A stretch of DNA of 57,156 nt from a virus: IMG/VR virus record IMGVR_UViG_3300036819_000112, positions 1 through 57,156 of that record. The stretch is one strand, 5' to 3'. The number at the start of each line of letters is the position of its first letter. The stretch's first letter is position 1. Below are positions 1 through 6,679 of the stretch, piece by piece. Made by a program: the position numbers and the translations under genes. The notes beneath the pieces are model-generated. The model saw nothing but the letters and a program-made list of their open reading frames with translations. It searched no databases and was not told where the DNA came from.

Positions 1-127
1 ACCGCCATGAGCCGCGGCGACGGATCAGGCCTATGGCAGACCGAGAGGAATCTTTCGCGCCTGCGTGACGAATGGGCCAAGGGCACAAGCACCGCCGAAA
101 TCGGCCGGCTGCTCAGGGCGTCGAAAA
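1..127. repeat. Terminal direct repeat, left copy
   Basis: These 127 bases are identical to positions 57030-57156. An exact end overlap of this length is what a k-mer assembler leaves on a circular or circularly permuted molecule. The genome is therefore closed, and position 1 falls just before the GcrA-like gene by chance. A true physical terminal repeat is possible but less likely at exactly 127 bases. Confidence 0.95.
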
Positions 128-582
128 GTGCCATCGTCGGCAAGGCCGGGCGGCTTGACCTGCCAGGGCGGCCGTCGCCGATCAAGCGCGGCCCCGATCA
201 TATACCCGTGCCGATTTCCGAGCGGGAGCGCCAGAGAGCGATCCCGCAGACCACCCTGCCGCCGATCGCCTCCGAGGTGCCCGCACCGGAGGTGACGTCC
301 AGGGACGCCCCGACGCTGCCAGCCCCGATTTCGCCGCCGCCCGCGCCCCGCCCGGTGATCGCCGCGCCTGTTCCCCCAGCGATGCCGGCATCGGCCTTCA
401 GCGAAGACGACAGGACATGCCGCTGGCCGATCACCGAACGCCCGTACCGGTACTGCGATCAGCCCACCTTTGGGCGGCTGGCCTTTTGCGAGAAGCACGC
501 CGGCAAAGCCTACCAGACCGAGGGGTGGCGACAACGGGCGAACGCCGGTCCACCGGCGCATGCATCTGGGGGAGGTGATTGA
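7..582 (+). CDS. gcrA: GcrA-family cell-cycle regulator homologue
   Basis: GcrA proteins bind sigma70 RNA polymerase and activate promoters carrying methylated GANTC in Alphaproteobacteria. Residues 10-55 form the N-terminal DNA-binding helical domain: a tryptophan start (LWQTERNLSRLRDEW) followed by TAEIGRLLRASKSAIVGKAGRL, whose AIVGK segment is the family signature. A proline-rich linker (about 60-130) leads to a cysteine-rich C-terminus with CRWPITERPYRYCDQP and CEKHAGKAY, as in host GcrA. Length (191 aa) is normal. It lies in the right early operon: its ATG overlaps the stop of the preceding gene (57036-57039 in the duplicated end), and its stop overlaps the next gene, whose Shine-Dalgarno (568-575) lies inside it. 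Family assignment is firm; its targets are unknown. Confidence 0.9.
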   Translation: MSRGDGSGLWQTERNLSRLRDEWAKGTSTAEIGRLLRASKSAIVGKAGRLDLPGRPSPIKRGPDHIPVPISERERQRAIPQTTLPPIASEVPAPEVTSRDAPTLPAPISPPPAPRPVIAAPVPPAMPASAFSEDDRTCRWPITERPYRYCDQPTFGRLAFCEKHAGKAYQTEGWRQRANAGPPAHASGGGD

Positions 583-1886
583 TGTCCTGGGCAATGGAGC
601 TCTCCCCGGCCGGGTTTGACGGCATGTTTGCCGACCTCGCGATGATGGATCGCAAGACCGGTCGGGCCTACCTCCAGCTGCTCGGCTACCTCCGGCGCTT
701 CGGCTCAGTCCCGTCCGGAGAGCGCGCGCTTGCCAGCGTGCTGGGGGTGACGGTCGGGTTCCTTCGCGAAGTCGCCTGGCCGCTGCTGGAAGACCGCCTG
801 GAGCTTTCGGCGGACGGACGGCGGTATTCCGATCCCGACGTTACAGCGAGCCGGCCGCGGCGCCCGGTCCGTGAGCCAACGGACGATCGGATCAAAAATC
901 AGCAGCAGCAGGATGCCGCCAAAGCCAGATGGGCGAAGCAACGCGCCGCCGGGGAGCCGCTACAAACAGATGCGCAGGCGCATCCTGAAACGCATGCGGA
1001 GCGCATGCGATCTGATGCGGAAACGCATGTGATTTCAATGCGCGGCGCATCGGAAATGCATGCGGAAACGCATTCCACTGATGCGCCCAGCGCATCGTCG
1101 AGCGCATCCGGCGCATATGCGCTCGCGCATGCGCGCGCTCTCTCTCCCTCTGATACTTCTCTTGCTGAATCCCCTGATAATTGGAGAGATTCTTTGGGAG
1201 AGAGAGAGGACGCGCTCATGCGCAGCGATGCGTCGGCGCATGCGGAGCGCATGCGATCTGATGCGTCCGCGCATGCGTCAAGCGATGCGCCCGCCCCCGA
1301 AGCGCATCGTGCATCGGGACGCAAACAGCAGCCGCCGAGTCGCCCGAGTATCCCAATCCCACCGGACTGGAGGCCGACACCGGAGGACGCGTTGGCTGCT
1401 CGGGGCCGGGGCTACGATCCTGACGAACTCGCGCAAGGCTTCCTCGACTGGTATCTCGGCCGAGACGAGGTCAGCCCTGACTGGAATGCGAAGTTCCGCA
1501 CATGGATGCGGCGGGAGAAGAGTCCTCCCAACAGCAATCTCCAGCAGGGCACCATCAAGCTGCCGATCGAGGGCGGCGTTTCTGACGAGGCAGATGATCC
1601 CGCCGCGGCCGTGGGGGATGGCGTGGAGGCGCAATGGGTTCGCGCATCGCGCCAGCTCAAAGCTGAAATCGGCCCTGTCCCGTACCGGACCTGGATGTCG
1701 AAGGCCGCCATCGTCGGGATAGAGGATGGCGAGGCCACAATCAGCCTGCCCTCGACGTTCCTGCGCGACTATGTCCGCACCAATTTCCTCGATCGGCTGA
1801 CGGCATTCTGGCGGGCGGACAATCCCACGGTCCTGCGGGTCCAGGCTGTGGTGGCATCCGTTGAACGTCGGACGGCAGGTGGCTGA
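582..1886 (+). CDS. Replication initiator-like protein with C-terminal DnaA-N-like domain
   Basis: 434 aa. The ATG at 582 has a GGGGGAGG ribosome site six bases upstream; the TTG at 579 is less likely. Residues 1-85 resemble the winged-helix N-terminus of phage replication proteins (DUF1376 type). Residues about 128-244 are low-complexity (Ala/Ser/His/Met/Arg) and are encoded by the ATGCG repeat array. Residues 260-310 (PPDWRPTPEDALAARG, then FLDWYLGRD...WNAKFRTWMRRE) match a segment common in phage O/DnaT-like proteins. The last about 80 residues (WVRASRQLKAEIGPVPYRTW ... LPSTFLRDYVRTNFLDRL) match the DnaA N-terminal domain, which in host DnaA contacts the helicase DnaB. No ATPase motifs are seen. 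The likely role is to bind the internal origin and recruit host helicase; this is inference. Confidence 0.75.
   Translation: MSWAMELSPAGFDGMFADLAMMDRKTGRAYLQLLGYLRRFGSVPSGERALASVLGVTVGFLREVAWPLLEDRLELSADGRRYSDPDVTASRPRRPVREPTDDRIKNQQQQDAAKARWAKQRAAGEPLQTDAQAHPETHAERMRSDAETHVISMRGASEMHAETHSTDAPSASSSASGAYALAHARALSPSDTSLAESPDNWRDSLGEREDALMRSDASAHAERMRSDASAHASSDAPAPEAHRASGRKQQPPSRPSIPIPPDWRPTPEDALAARGRGYDPDELAQGFLDWYLGRDEVSPDWNAKFRTWMRREKSPPNSNLQQGTIKLPIEGGVSDEADDPAAAVGDGVEAQWVRASRQLKAEIGPVPYRTWMSKAAIVGIEDGEATISLPSTFLRDYVRTNFLDRLTAFWRADNPTVLRVQAVVASVERRTAGG
964..1310. repeat. ATGCG/CGCAT iteron array, candidate replication origin
   Basis: I count about 30 copies of ATGCG or its complement CGCAT between 970 and 1307, many fused as GCATGC palindromes and mostly spaced 9-14 bp, close to one helical turn. 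A 29-bp block at 991-1019 recurs exactly at 1237-1265. Copies stop between 1134 and 1217, where an AT-richer segment lies. Iterons inside the initiator gene resemble the lambda O/ori arrangement. Confidence 0.75.
1138..1206. other. AT-richer island bounded by an 11-bp inverted repeat, candidate unwinding element
   Basis: The arm CTCTCTCTCCC (1138-1148) is the exact reverse complement of GGGAGAGAGAG (1196-1206). The 47 bp between are much AT-richer than the surroundings and free of ATGCG motifs, which flank it on both sides. Iterons flanking an easily melted segment is the normal architecture of a theta origin. The function is inferred. Confidence 0.55.
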
Positions 1887-1928
1887 TGGCCCTCGCAGGA
1901 TACCTCCCCGACCCCGAGGCAGCCTGAG

Positions 1929-2264
1929 ATGTCCGCGCTCGCCCGCCTGCCGGAACCATGCCCGCGTCGGACGGCCCGTGTAGGCAGGCGTCCAGTAATC
2001 GTCGGTGCGGCCCTCGCACCTCCGGTGGCTGGCCAGATCGACCTGGGGACAGCGGTGCGCGTCTCGCTCTCCGGCAGTCACCGGACGTCGCTGATGTGCG
2101 AGGAGGGTGTGGTGATCGAGGTGGTGGAACCCGCGACGGACGTGCGAGCGGCCCGGGTCTTTCACCACCCCGAGCGGCTCTCCGTAGAGCGGCGCTACGT
2201 CGTGCAGTGCTGGTCCCGCCGGGTGCTGCGCCACGCGGCTCATATGGTCGTGGTCTCGCCGTGA
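1929..2264 (+). CDS. Small hypothetical early protein
   Basis: 111 aa, basic, no family recognised. The C-terminal half (GTAVRVSLSGS ... YVVQCWSRRVLRHAAHMVVVSP) reads like a small beta-rich domain. Its stop overlaps the GTG start of the next gene (2261), which supports this frame over the competing one. Confidence 0.5.
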   Translation: MSALARLPEPCPRRTARVGRRPVIVGAALAPPVAGQIDLGTAVRVSLSGSHRTSLMCEEGVVIEVVEPATDVRAARVFHHPERLSVERRYVVQCWSRRVLRHAAHMVVVSP

Positions 2265-2584
2265 CGGGTGACGCCAGACCGTACTGGACTGTCAGGGTGG
2301 GTCACGTCGCTCCTCTGGCGCCTGCCTGGTTGCGCGGGTTCGTGGTCTCGATGCTCGCCGATCCGCGCTCTGACAGCGACACGCTGCTGCGCCTGACGGA
2401 TGCGCTGGAAGAGGCCGCAGAGGAGGCGCTGACGGTGGGCCGGCCGGCGCTGGCGAGGGATCTGCGCGCATTGGCCGATGAGGCTCGCGCGCTGGCGCCG
2501 GATCGGGTCCTGGATGGCCTGCCGATGGCCGCCGGGGAAGCAAAGGGTGACCGCGAACGGGGCGGGAGGCTCCAACGCCAGTAA
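2261..2584 (+). CDS. Small hypothetical helical protein, GTG start
   Basis: 107 aa from GTG 2261, overlapping the previous stop as GTGA. Residues 27-75 (LADPRSDSDTLLRLTDALEE...) form a strongly helical, acidic segment, followed by an arginine-rich tail. The frame is open further upstream, but there it runs antiparallel to the better supported previous gene. No function can be assigned. Confidence 0.5.
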   Translation: MTGDARPYWTVRVGHVAPLAPAWLRGFVVSMLADPRSDSDTLLRLTDALEEAAEEALTVGRPALARDLRALADEARALAPDRVLDGLPMAAGEAKGDRERGGRLQRQ

Positions 2585-3030
2585 GAAAAGACCTGCGCCC
2601 GCTCTATCCGCCGGACTGGCCAGAGATCAGCCAGCGCATCCGCTTCGACGTCGCCCAGGGTCGCTGCATGCGCTGCCGCCGCCCGCATCTCACCCGCATC
2701 CTCTGCCTGCCGGATGGCCGATGGGAAGATTTTGACCAGAGGTGTTGGTACGATGGGGACGGAGCCATGGTCCCCGCGCCTTCCGTGCTGGAGGTCGATC
2801 GCAGCGGCCATGTCACCCGGGTGGTGCTGGCCACGGCCCATCGCGACCATGATCCCGCCAACAGCGACGATCCAAACTTCGCCGCCTGGTGCCAGCGCTG
2901 TCATCTCCTGCACGACGCCGCCCATCATCGGGCACAGCGCCAGATCACACTCCGGCTTCGGTGGGCGATCGGGGACCTGTTCTCGGGCCTTTACTCGCTG
3001 GCCGGATATCCCAGGAACGGGGCGCCATGA
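2551..3030 (+). CDS. HNH-endonuclease-like protein with unclear start
   Basis: The frame encodes RPLYPPDWPEISQRIRFD, then CMRC, then a central TAHRDHDP and CQRCHLLHDAAHH. This is the zinc-binding HNH arrangement seen in small phage HNH proteins that nick or cut DNA. Conserved coding begins near 2593, but no ATG, GTG or TTG exists between the upstream stop (2548-2550) and ATG 2668. Starting at 2668 would remove the first cysteine of CMRC. A good GTG start exists at 2547 in another frame (VTANGAGGSNASKK), and a +1 shift at the AAGAAAAG run near 2583-2590 would join the two. So this is a translational shift, an unusual start, or a one-base lesion or assembly error. Its 3' end overlaps the Dam-type gene as ATGA. 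Confidence 0.6.
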   Translation, partial: PRTGREAPTPVRKDLRPLYPPDWPEISQRIRFDVAQGRCMRCRRPHLTRILCLPDGRWEDFDQRCWYDGDGAMVPAPSVLEVDRSGHVTRVVLATAHRDHDPANSDDPNFAAWCQRCHLLHDAAHHRAQRQITLRLRWAIGDLFSGLYSLAGYPRNGAP

Positions 3031-3881
3031 CCGGGCCATCACGGCCGCTGCTGCGCTGGCATGGTGGAAAGTGGCGCTTGGCTCCGTGGATCGTAGCGCA
3101 CCTTCCCCGCCATCGTGTTTACGTCGAGCCGTTCGGTGGCGCGGCGAGCGTCTTGCTCCGCAAACCCCGCTCCTATGCTGAAATCTACAACGACCTCGAC
3201 GGCGATGTGGTGAATCTGTTCCAGGTCCTGCGGTCCGGTCGCGCCGGCGAACTCGTCCGGGCTTTGGAGTTGACGCCGTTCGCAAGAGCCGAATTCGAGG
3301 GTGCCTACGAACGATCCGATGATCCGGTGGAGGAGGCTCGTAGCCTCATCGTGCGCTCATTCATGGGGTTCGGTTCCGACGGGTTCAACCGAGCCGTGCG
3401 AACCGGGTTTCGATCGACGTCCAATCGGAGCGGCACCACGCCGGCGCACGATTGGGCGAATTACCCCACGGCGCTACGGGCGATCATTAAGCGCCTGAAC
3501 GGGGTGGTCATCGAGCGGCGGCCGGCGCTGCAGGTGATGCTTCAACACAACGATGTAGACGCCCTGCACTACCTCGACCCACCCTATATGCCGGAAACCC
3601 GGTCGGAGAAGAGCCGCAAGACGGGCGAGCGCTATCATGCCTACGCGCACGAGATGACGCCGGCCGATCATGCAGCGCTGCTGGCTAGCCTTCCGAACAT
3701 CCGTGGTGCCGTGGTCATCAGCGGGTACGCAACTCGGCTCTACGACGAGGCGCTGGTGGGCTGGCGGCGGCTGACGATCGCGGCGCTGGCGGACGGTGCG
3801 GCAAAACGAACCGAGGTGCTTTGGCTCAATCCCAGAGCAGCAGATCAAATCGCAGGCGAGTTGGAGTTCGGCTCGCCATGA
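3027..3881 (+). CDS. D12-class (Dam-like) adenine-N6 DNA methyltransferase
   Basis: 284 aa, normal for the alpha-group D12 family that methylates adenine. Residues 6-12 (LLRWHGGK) and 34-47 (YVEPFGGAASVLLRK) are the SAM-binding motifs. NDLDGDVVNLFQVLR follows, and the catalytic DPPY motif is in YLDPPYMPETRSEKS. The ATG at 3027 overlaps the HNH stop, and the 3' end overlaps the next gene as ATGA, so it is translated within the early operon. With no partner nuclease it is probably an orphan methylase, protecting phage DNA or altering host methylation-sensitive promoters. Its recognition site cannot be read from sequence. Confidence 0.9.
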   Translation: MTGPSRPLLRWHGGKWRLAPWIVAHLPRHRVYVEPFGGAASVLLRKPRSYAEIYNDLDGDVVNLFQVLRSGRAGELVRALELTPFARAEFEGAYERSDDPVEEARSLIVRSFMGFGSDGFNRAVRTGFRSTSNRSGTTPAHDWANYPTALRAIIKRLNGVVIERRPALQVMLQHNDVDALHYLDPPYMPETRSEKSRKTGERYHAYAHEMTPADHAALLASLPNIRGAVVISGYATRLYDEALVGWRRLTIAALADGAAKRTEVLWLNPRAADQIAGELEFGSP

Positions 3882-4060
3882 AAAAAGCCGATCGCATCGC
3901 CGCTGAACAGGCGCTGTATCGGAAGCGGATGGCTGAACTCGCCGCCTGGAAACTGACGCAACCGTGCAAAAACAGCGGCAATGTCCAGGTTCGCGGCGAT
4001 GGCGGGTGCCTGCGGTGCGATGCCGACGCCGGCGAGGTATGCCGTGATGGCGCGCCATGA
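3878..4060 (+). CDS. Small cysteine-containing hypothetical protein
   Basis: 60 aa. A basic helical N-terminus (MKKADRIAAEQALYRKRMAEL) is followed by a four-cysteine segment (PCKNSG...GGCLRCDADAGEVC) that could bind zinc. ATGA overlaps at both ends tie it to the methylase and the next gene. Confidence 0.65.
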   Translation: MKKADRIAAEQALYRKRMAELAAWKLTQPCKNSGNVQVRGDGGCLRCDADAGEVCRDGAP

Positions 4061-4263
4061 GTCGAAGTTGGCCACTCGACGAAGAGTGCTGCACCGGGAT
4101 GGATGTGCCGATTGACCCTTGGACCGCGGAAGACGTCGCGTTCTGGACGGCAACCCCGACTTATCAGCCATGGAAAGACGTAGCGGCGCTATTCGGGGCG
4201 GAGATGGAGCGGACATCCGCTGCTGCTCGGGCGTTGGGCGCCAATCTGACGGAGAAGGGTTGA
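4057..4263 (+). CDS. Small hypothetical protein, possible DNA-binding
   Basis: 68 aa. PWTAEDVAFWTATPTYQPWKDVAALFGAEMERT resembles a short Myb/GcrA-type helical domain in which an enzyme-like helix pair precedes a recognition helix. Both ends overlap neighbouring genes by a few bases. Confidence 0.6.
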   Translation: MSRSWPLDEECCTGMDVPIDPWTAEDVAFWTATPTYQPWKDVAALFGAEMERTSAAARALGANLTEKG

Positions 4264-4628
4264 TGACCCCCATCGCCAAGGAGGAGATGCTCGCGCTCCG
4301 CGAAGACCGCGGCTGGTCGTACGCCAGGATCGCGGCGACTTACGGAGTGTCGCCGGCGGTGGTCTCCTACCATTGCCTGATTGCGGGGGCCGAGAAGCCG
4401 GGGCCATTCCCGAGATCGTATGTGCGCCCGGGCGCCATAGAGCAGCGCGGCAACCATGTCGTCCGCCGTTTCACCCCTGACGAAGATGCGCTGATCCTGG
4501 CGCTATCGCTGAGGGGTATGAGCAACGGGGCGATCGGCCGCTCGTGCTCACCGCGCCGCCGCCCCAACTCGATCAAAGGGCGACTCGCGACACTGGCCCG
4601 CCGGGAAGCTCGGGCGGAGGCAGGCTGA
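4263..4628 (+). CDS. Putative DNA-binding protein with two helix-turn-helix segments
   Basis: 121 aa. Residues 7-37 (EMLALREDRGWSYARIAATYG then VSPAVVSYHC) form a resolvase/sigma-like helix-turn-helix. A second segment (FTPDEDALILALSLRGMSNG then PNSIKGRLATLARRE) resembles a Myb/SANT or GcrA-like DNA-binding domain. The ATG overlaps the previous stop. It is probably an early transcription regulator; targets are unknown. Confidence 0.65.
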   Translation: MTPIAKEEMLALREDRGWSYARIAATYGVSPAVVSYHCLIAGAEKPGPFPRSYVRPGAIEQRGNHVVRRFTPDEDALILALSLRGMSNGAIGRSCSPRRRPNSIKGRLATLARREARAEAG

Positions 4629-4835
4629 ATGGACGCCATAGGCGAAGCCCAGAGGAGGATGGAGACGGTCTGGACCGCTGCTCGCCTGGCTGACAGGTGC
4701 TACGACGAGCGGCTCTCCGATGCCCACGGCCTGACGCGGGCCGAATACGTCGGCAAAGCCGTGGTGGCGGCGCTCTATGCCGATATCGGCAACGGCCGGC
4801 CGCCCAACGCCCGCGCGGTGGATGAGGGGAGATGA
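4629..4835 (+). CDS. Small hypothetical early protein
   Basis: 68 aa, helical, no recognised family. The ATG directly follows the previous TGA and the stop overlaps the next start, so it is part of the operon. Confidence 0.55.
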   Translation: MDAIGEAQRRMETVWTAARLADRCYDERLSDAHGLTRAEYVGKAVVAALYADIGNGRPPNARAVDEGR

Positions 4836-5425
4836 CGATGCACACGAAGGACTTTCTGGCCCAAGAGCTACGTAAGGCTGGCCTGAGCGCGATGGCCGAC
4901 AAGGCAGCGACCGGGTACTACCACGACTACCTCTCACCTCTCGATCTGCCCTGCCAGCAACTCGCGCACGACCTTAAAACCTTCGCCAACGCGCCGTCGC
5001 TGTCCGCGCCGCGCCGACACGAAGTGCAGACGTTGTTGGCGCGGCACATGAACGGGGAATTTGACGCCAGCAAGGAAGAGTCGGAGGCCTGGGCCTCAAG
5101 CGATGAAGGCAAAGAGACCTTCGGCAAGCTGACCGAACAGCAGCCGCCGGAGACTGAGGGGAAAGAGCGGATTGGGCGGCTGGCGATGCGCCACGAAGGC
5201 GAGTTCTGGAACGCCTACTACGCGTTGCCGCAAAGCATGGATCGGGCGGTCTTGATCGGATCGATCCACATGAAGTTCGTCGAGAAAGAGGGGCGCAAGC
5301 AGGCCTTCATGGACCTCATGCGTGAGTGTGCGGCTGACATCATCGAGGCGGCGATCGGCCAGCGGCCCATCTGGCCAAGGGGACCCGAACCGGCGCCGGA
5401 GCACGAGCGCTCGGGGCACGCATGA
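4832..5425 (+). CDS. Hypothetical early protein
   Basis: 197 aa, soluble and mostly helical; ATG 4832 or 4838 could start it. Residues 1-55 contain DFLAQELRKAGLSAMADKAA and a tyrosine-rich YYHDYLSPLDLPCQQL. Residues 60-90 resemble small phage proteins of unknown function. No catalytic motif is visible. Confidence 0.65.
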   Translation: MTMHTKDFLAQELRKAGLSAMADKAATGYYHDYLSPLDLPCQQLAHDLKTFANAPSLSAPRRHEVQTLLARHMNGEFDASKEESEAWASSDEGKETFGKLTEQQPPETEGKERIGRLAMRHEGEFWNAYYALPQSMDRAVLIGSIHMKFVEKEGRKQAFMDLMRECAADIIEAAIGQRPIWPRGPEPAPEHERSGHA

Positions 5426-5459
5426 CAGGCCCGGATCACGTCACTTCACCGGCGGCGCG

Positions 5460-5636
5460 ATGAGCGCCTGGCTGCATCGCCTCCAGCACGCCCTTCACTG
5501 GCAGTTTGGCCATGTCGTCAGCGCGCTGGACGATCACGGCACGGTTTGGATCGGCTTTCGGTGCTCGCGGTGTGGCGAGATCACGGGCATCCATGCCAGT
5601 TGGCGGGACAGTCCGCCGCTGGATCGCTTCACATGA
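5460..5636 (+). CDS. Small zinc-ribbon-like protein
   Basis: 58 aa. A single CSRC pair sits after an aromatic N-terminus (MSAWLHRLQHALHWQFGH), as in many phage mini zinc ribbons. The stop overlaps the next ATG. A 13-codon frame at 5422-5463 precedes it and is too short to call. Confidence 0.55.
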   Translation: MSAWLHRLQHALHWQFGHVVSALDDHGTVWIGFRCSRCGEITGIHASWRDSPPLDRFT

Positions 5637-5851
5637 GCACCTGGCCCAAGCCTACCTGGGAGCCGCTCTGGCTGCGCTGCGGACCGTGCGGCCACGAATG
5701 GGACGACTGGCAGCCATGCCATGTTCCGATCCTGACCTGGACGGCTCATGTCCAGGCGCTGCGCTGCCCGAAGTGCCGAGCAAGGCGGAAGCTGTTCATG
5801 CGTATGACGCCGCTCACAGAGGCCACTACCCAGGCCGGCACGGGAGTCTAG
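5633..5851 (+). CDS. Small zinc-ribbon protein
   Basis: 72 aa. Two CxxC pairs (CGPCGHEW near residue 16 and CPKC near 46) make a complete four-cysteine zinc ribbon. It is the last gene of the right early operon; its end runs into the convergent gene at 5826. Confidence 0.6.
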   Translation: MSTWPKPTWEPLWLRCGPCGHEWDDWQPCHVPILTWTAHVQALRCPKCRARRKLFMRMTPLTEATTQAGTGV

Positions 5852-6254
5852 CGGAGCGGGGATCATCCGCCCTGCCAGAAGTTGAGAGAGCAATCGCGAA
5901 ACCGCACACCCGGCAGGTCACCACCCAAAGCCCGCATCTCGCCGCTGGGTAGGGCAGTTCGACGCGGCAGGCGTGCGGAGCGTCAAGGGCAACGTCGATC
6001 GCGCTGCCATTGGGGTAGGCCGAGTCTGCGGGATAGCTCGCTTCCCGATGCTGATCGACCCAATCCACCAGAAACCGCGATTCTGCGACCGGCGCACCAG
6101 GCTCCAGTGACACCGCGCTGAACGCGAGCGGCTGTCCGCGCTGCATCGTCCCAGCCTCAGCCCAGCAGCGCTCATTCTCAAATTCCGGATCGTCAGGTGC
6201 ACCGTCGAAGGCGTCGTCGTGCGGATCGTCAACTCGGTCGGCGGTGTTCTGCAT
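5826..6254 (-). CDS. Conserved-looking hypothetical protein with CxxC motif
   Basis: 142 aa from ATG 6254, preceded on this strand by a GGGGG-containing ribosome site. The acidic N-terminus (DDPHDDAFDGAPDDPEFENE) precedes a C-terminal domain with ELPYPAARCGLWVVTCRVCG, then GRADDPRSARLPCRPG, a pattern I associate with uncharacterised alphaproteobacterial phage proteins. It converges on the early operon and diverges from the late region. Confidence 0.6.
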   Translation of the reverse strand: MQNTADRVDDPHDDAFDGAPDDPEFENERCWAEAGTMQRGQPLAFSAVSLEPGAPVAESRFLVDWVDQHREASYPADSAYPNGSAIDVALDAPHACRVELPYPAARCGLWVVTCRVCGFAIALSTSGRADDPRSARLPCRPG

Positions 6255-6679
6255 GCCCCCGATTCTGCCATCGCGAGCGGTGCAGTGGCAACGCGTGGCG
6301 GAGGTGATTCCGCATGCGGATCGCCGATGGACGCGCATAGAATCACTGCACGTCTTCGCATGGAAACAACGGCTGATTGATGTGCGATTTGTCTGCAAAA
6401 ATCGATGCGAAAATTCTGGATAAATAGATACACATCGATGCCGATTTTGATGCGCAGAACGCATGCGCTGGCACACCCCGCCGCACCTCTGCCCATGTCT
6501 ATTTCCCAGGCACGATCCGGTGCTTTTCCGTCTCAGCGCTTGATCGCGGCGCGCGCATAGCGATACAAAGTCGTTGACTATTAGATCGAAACGGCGCTGC
6601 CATCGGCGCTAGAAGCCAACGTTAACGGGGCCGGTTCCCGACTTTGGAACCATGCGCGCCGTGCGGGAGCAATCCAGAC
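6255..6679. promoter_or_regulatory. AT-rich divergent control region with ATGCG and GANTC sites
   Basis: No gene lies in these 425 bp. Eight ATGCG/CGCAT copies fall at 6311-6467, two more at 6554 and 6652, the same motif as in the initiator-gene array. The stretch 6361-6455 is clearly AT-rich. Three GANTC sites occur within 84 bp (6261, 6306, 6340). A TTGACT hexamer at 6574 could be a -35 element, but no convincing -10 follows at the right distance. It probably holds the promoters for the 5826 and 6680 genes and might be a second binding region for the initiator. Confidence 0.55.

Noticed and set aside
31-594. Long open frame antisense to the GcrA-like gene
   Set aside because: It mirrors a high-GC gene with clear family motifs on the other strand; its own sequence is Arg/Pro-rich and patternless.
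991-1265. CRISPR array in the initiator gene
   Set aside because: Repeats are 5-bp motifs in both orientations with no constant-length spacers, and they lie within a coding frame.
1278-2243. Antisense 321-codon frame across the initiator gene end
   Set aside because: No domain, no ribosome site, and it runs against two supported rightward genes.
2302-3285. 327-codon antisense frame over the HNH and Dam-type genes
   Set aside because: The plus strand carries HNH and methylase motifs; this frame is Arg/Ser-rich shadow sequence.
6255-6679. tRNA gene in the divergent control region
   Set aside because: No cloverleaf or CCA-end pattern can be folded by eye, and no other tRNA was recognised in the window.
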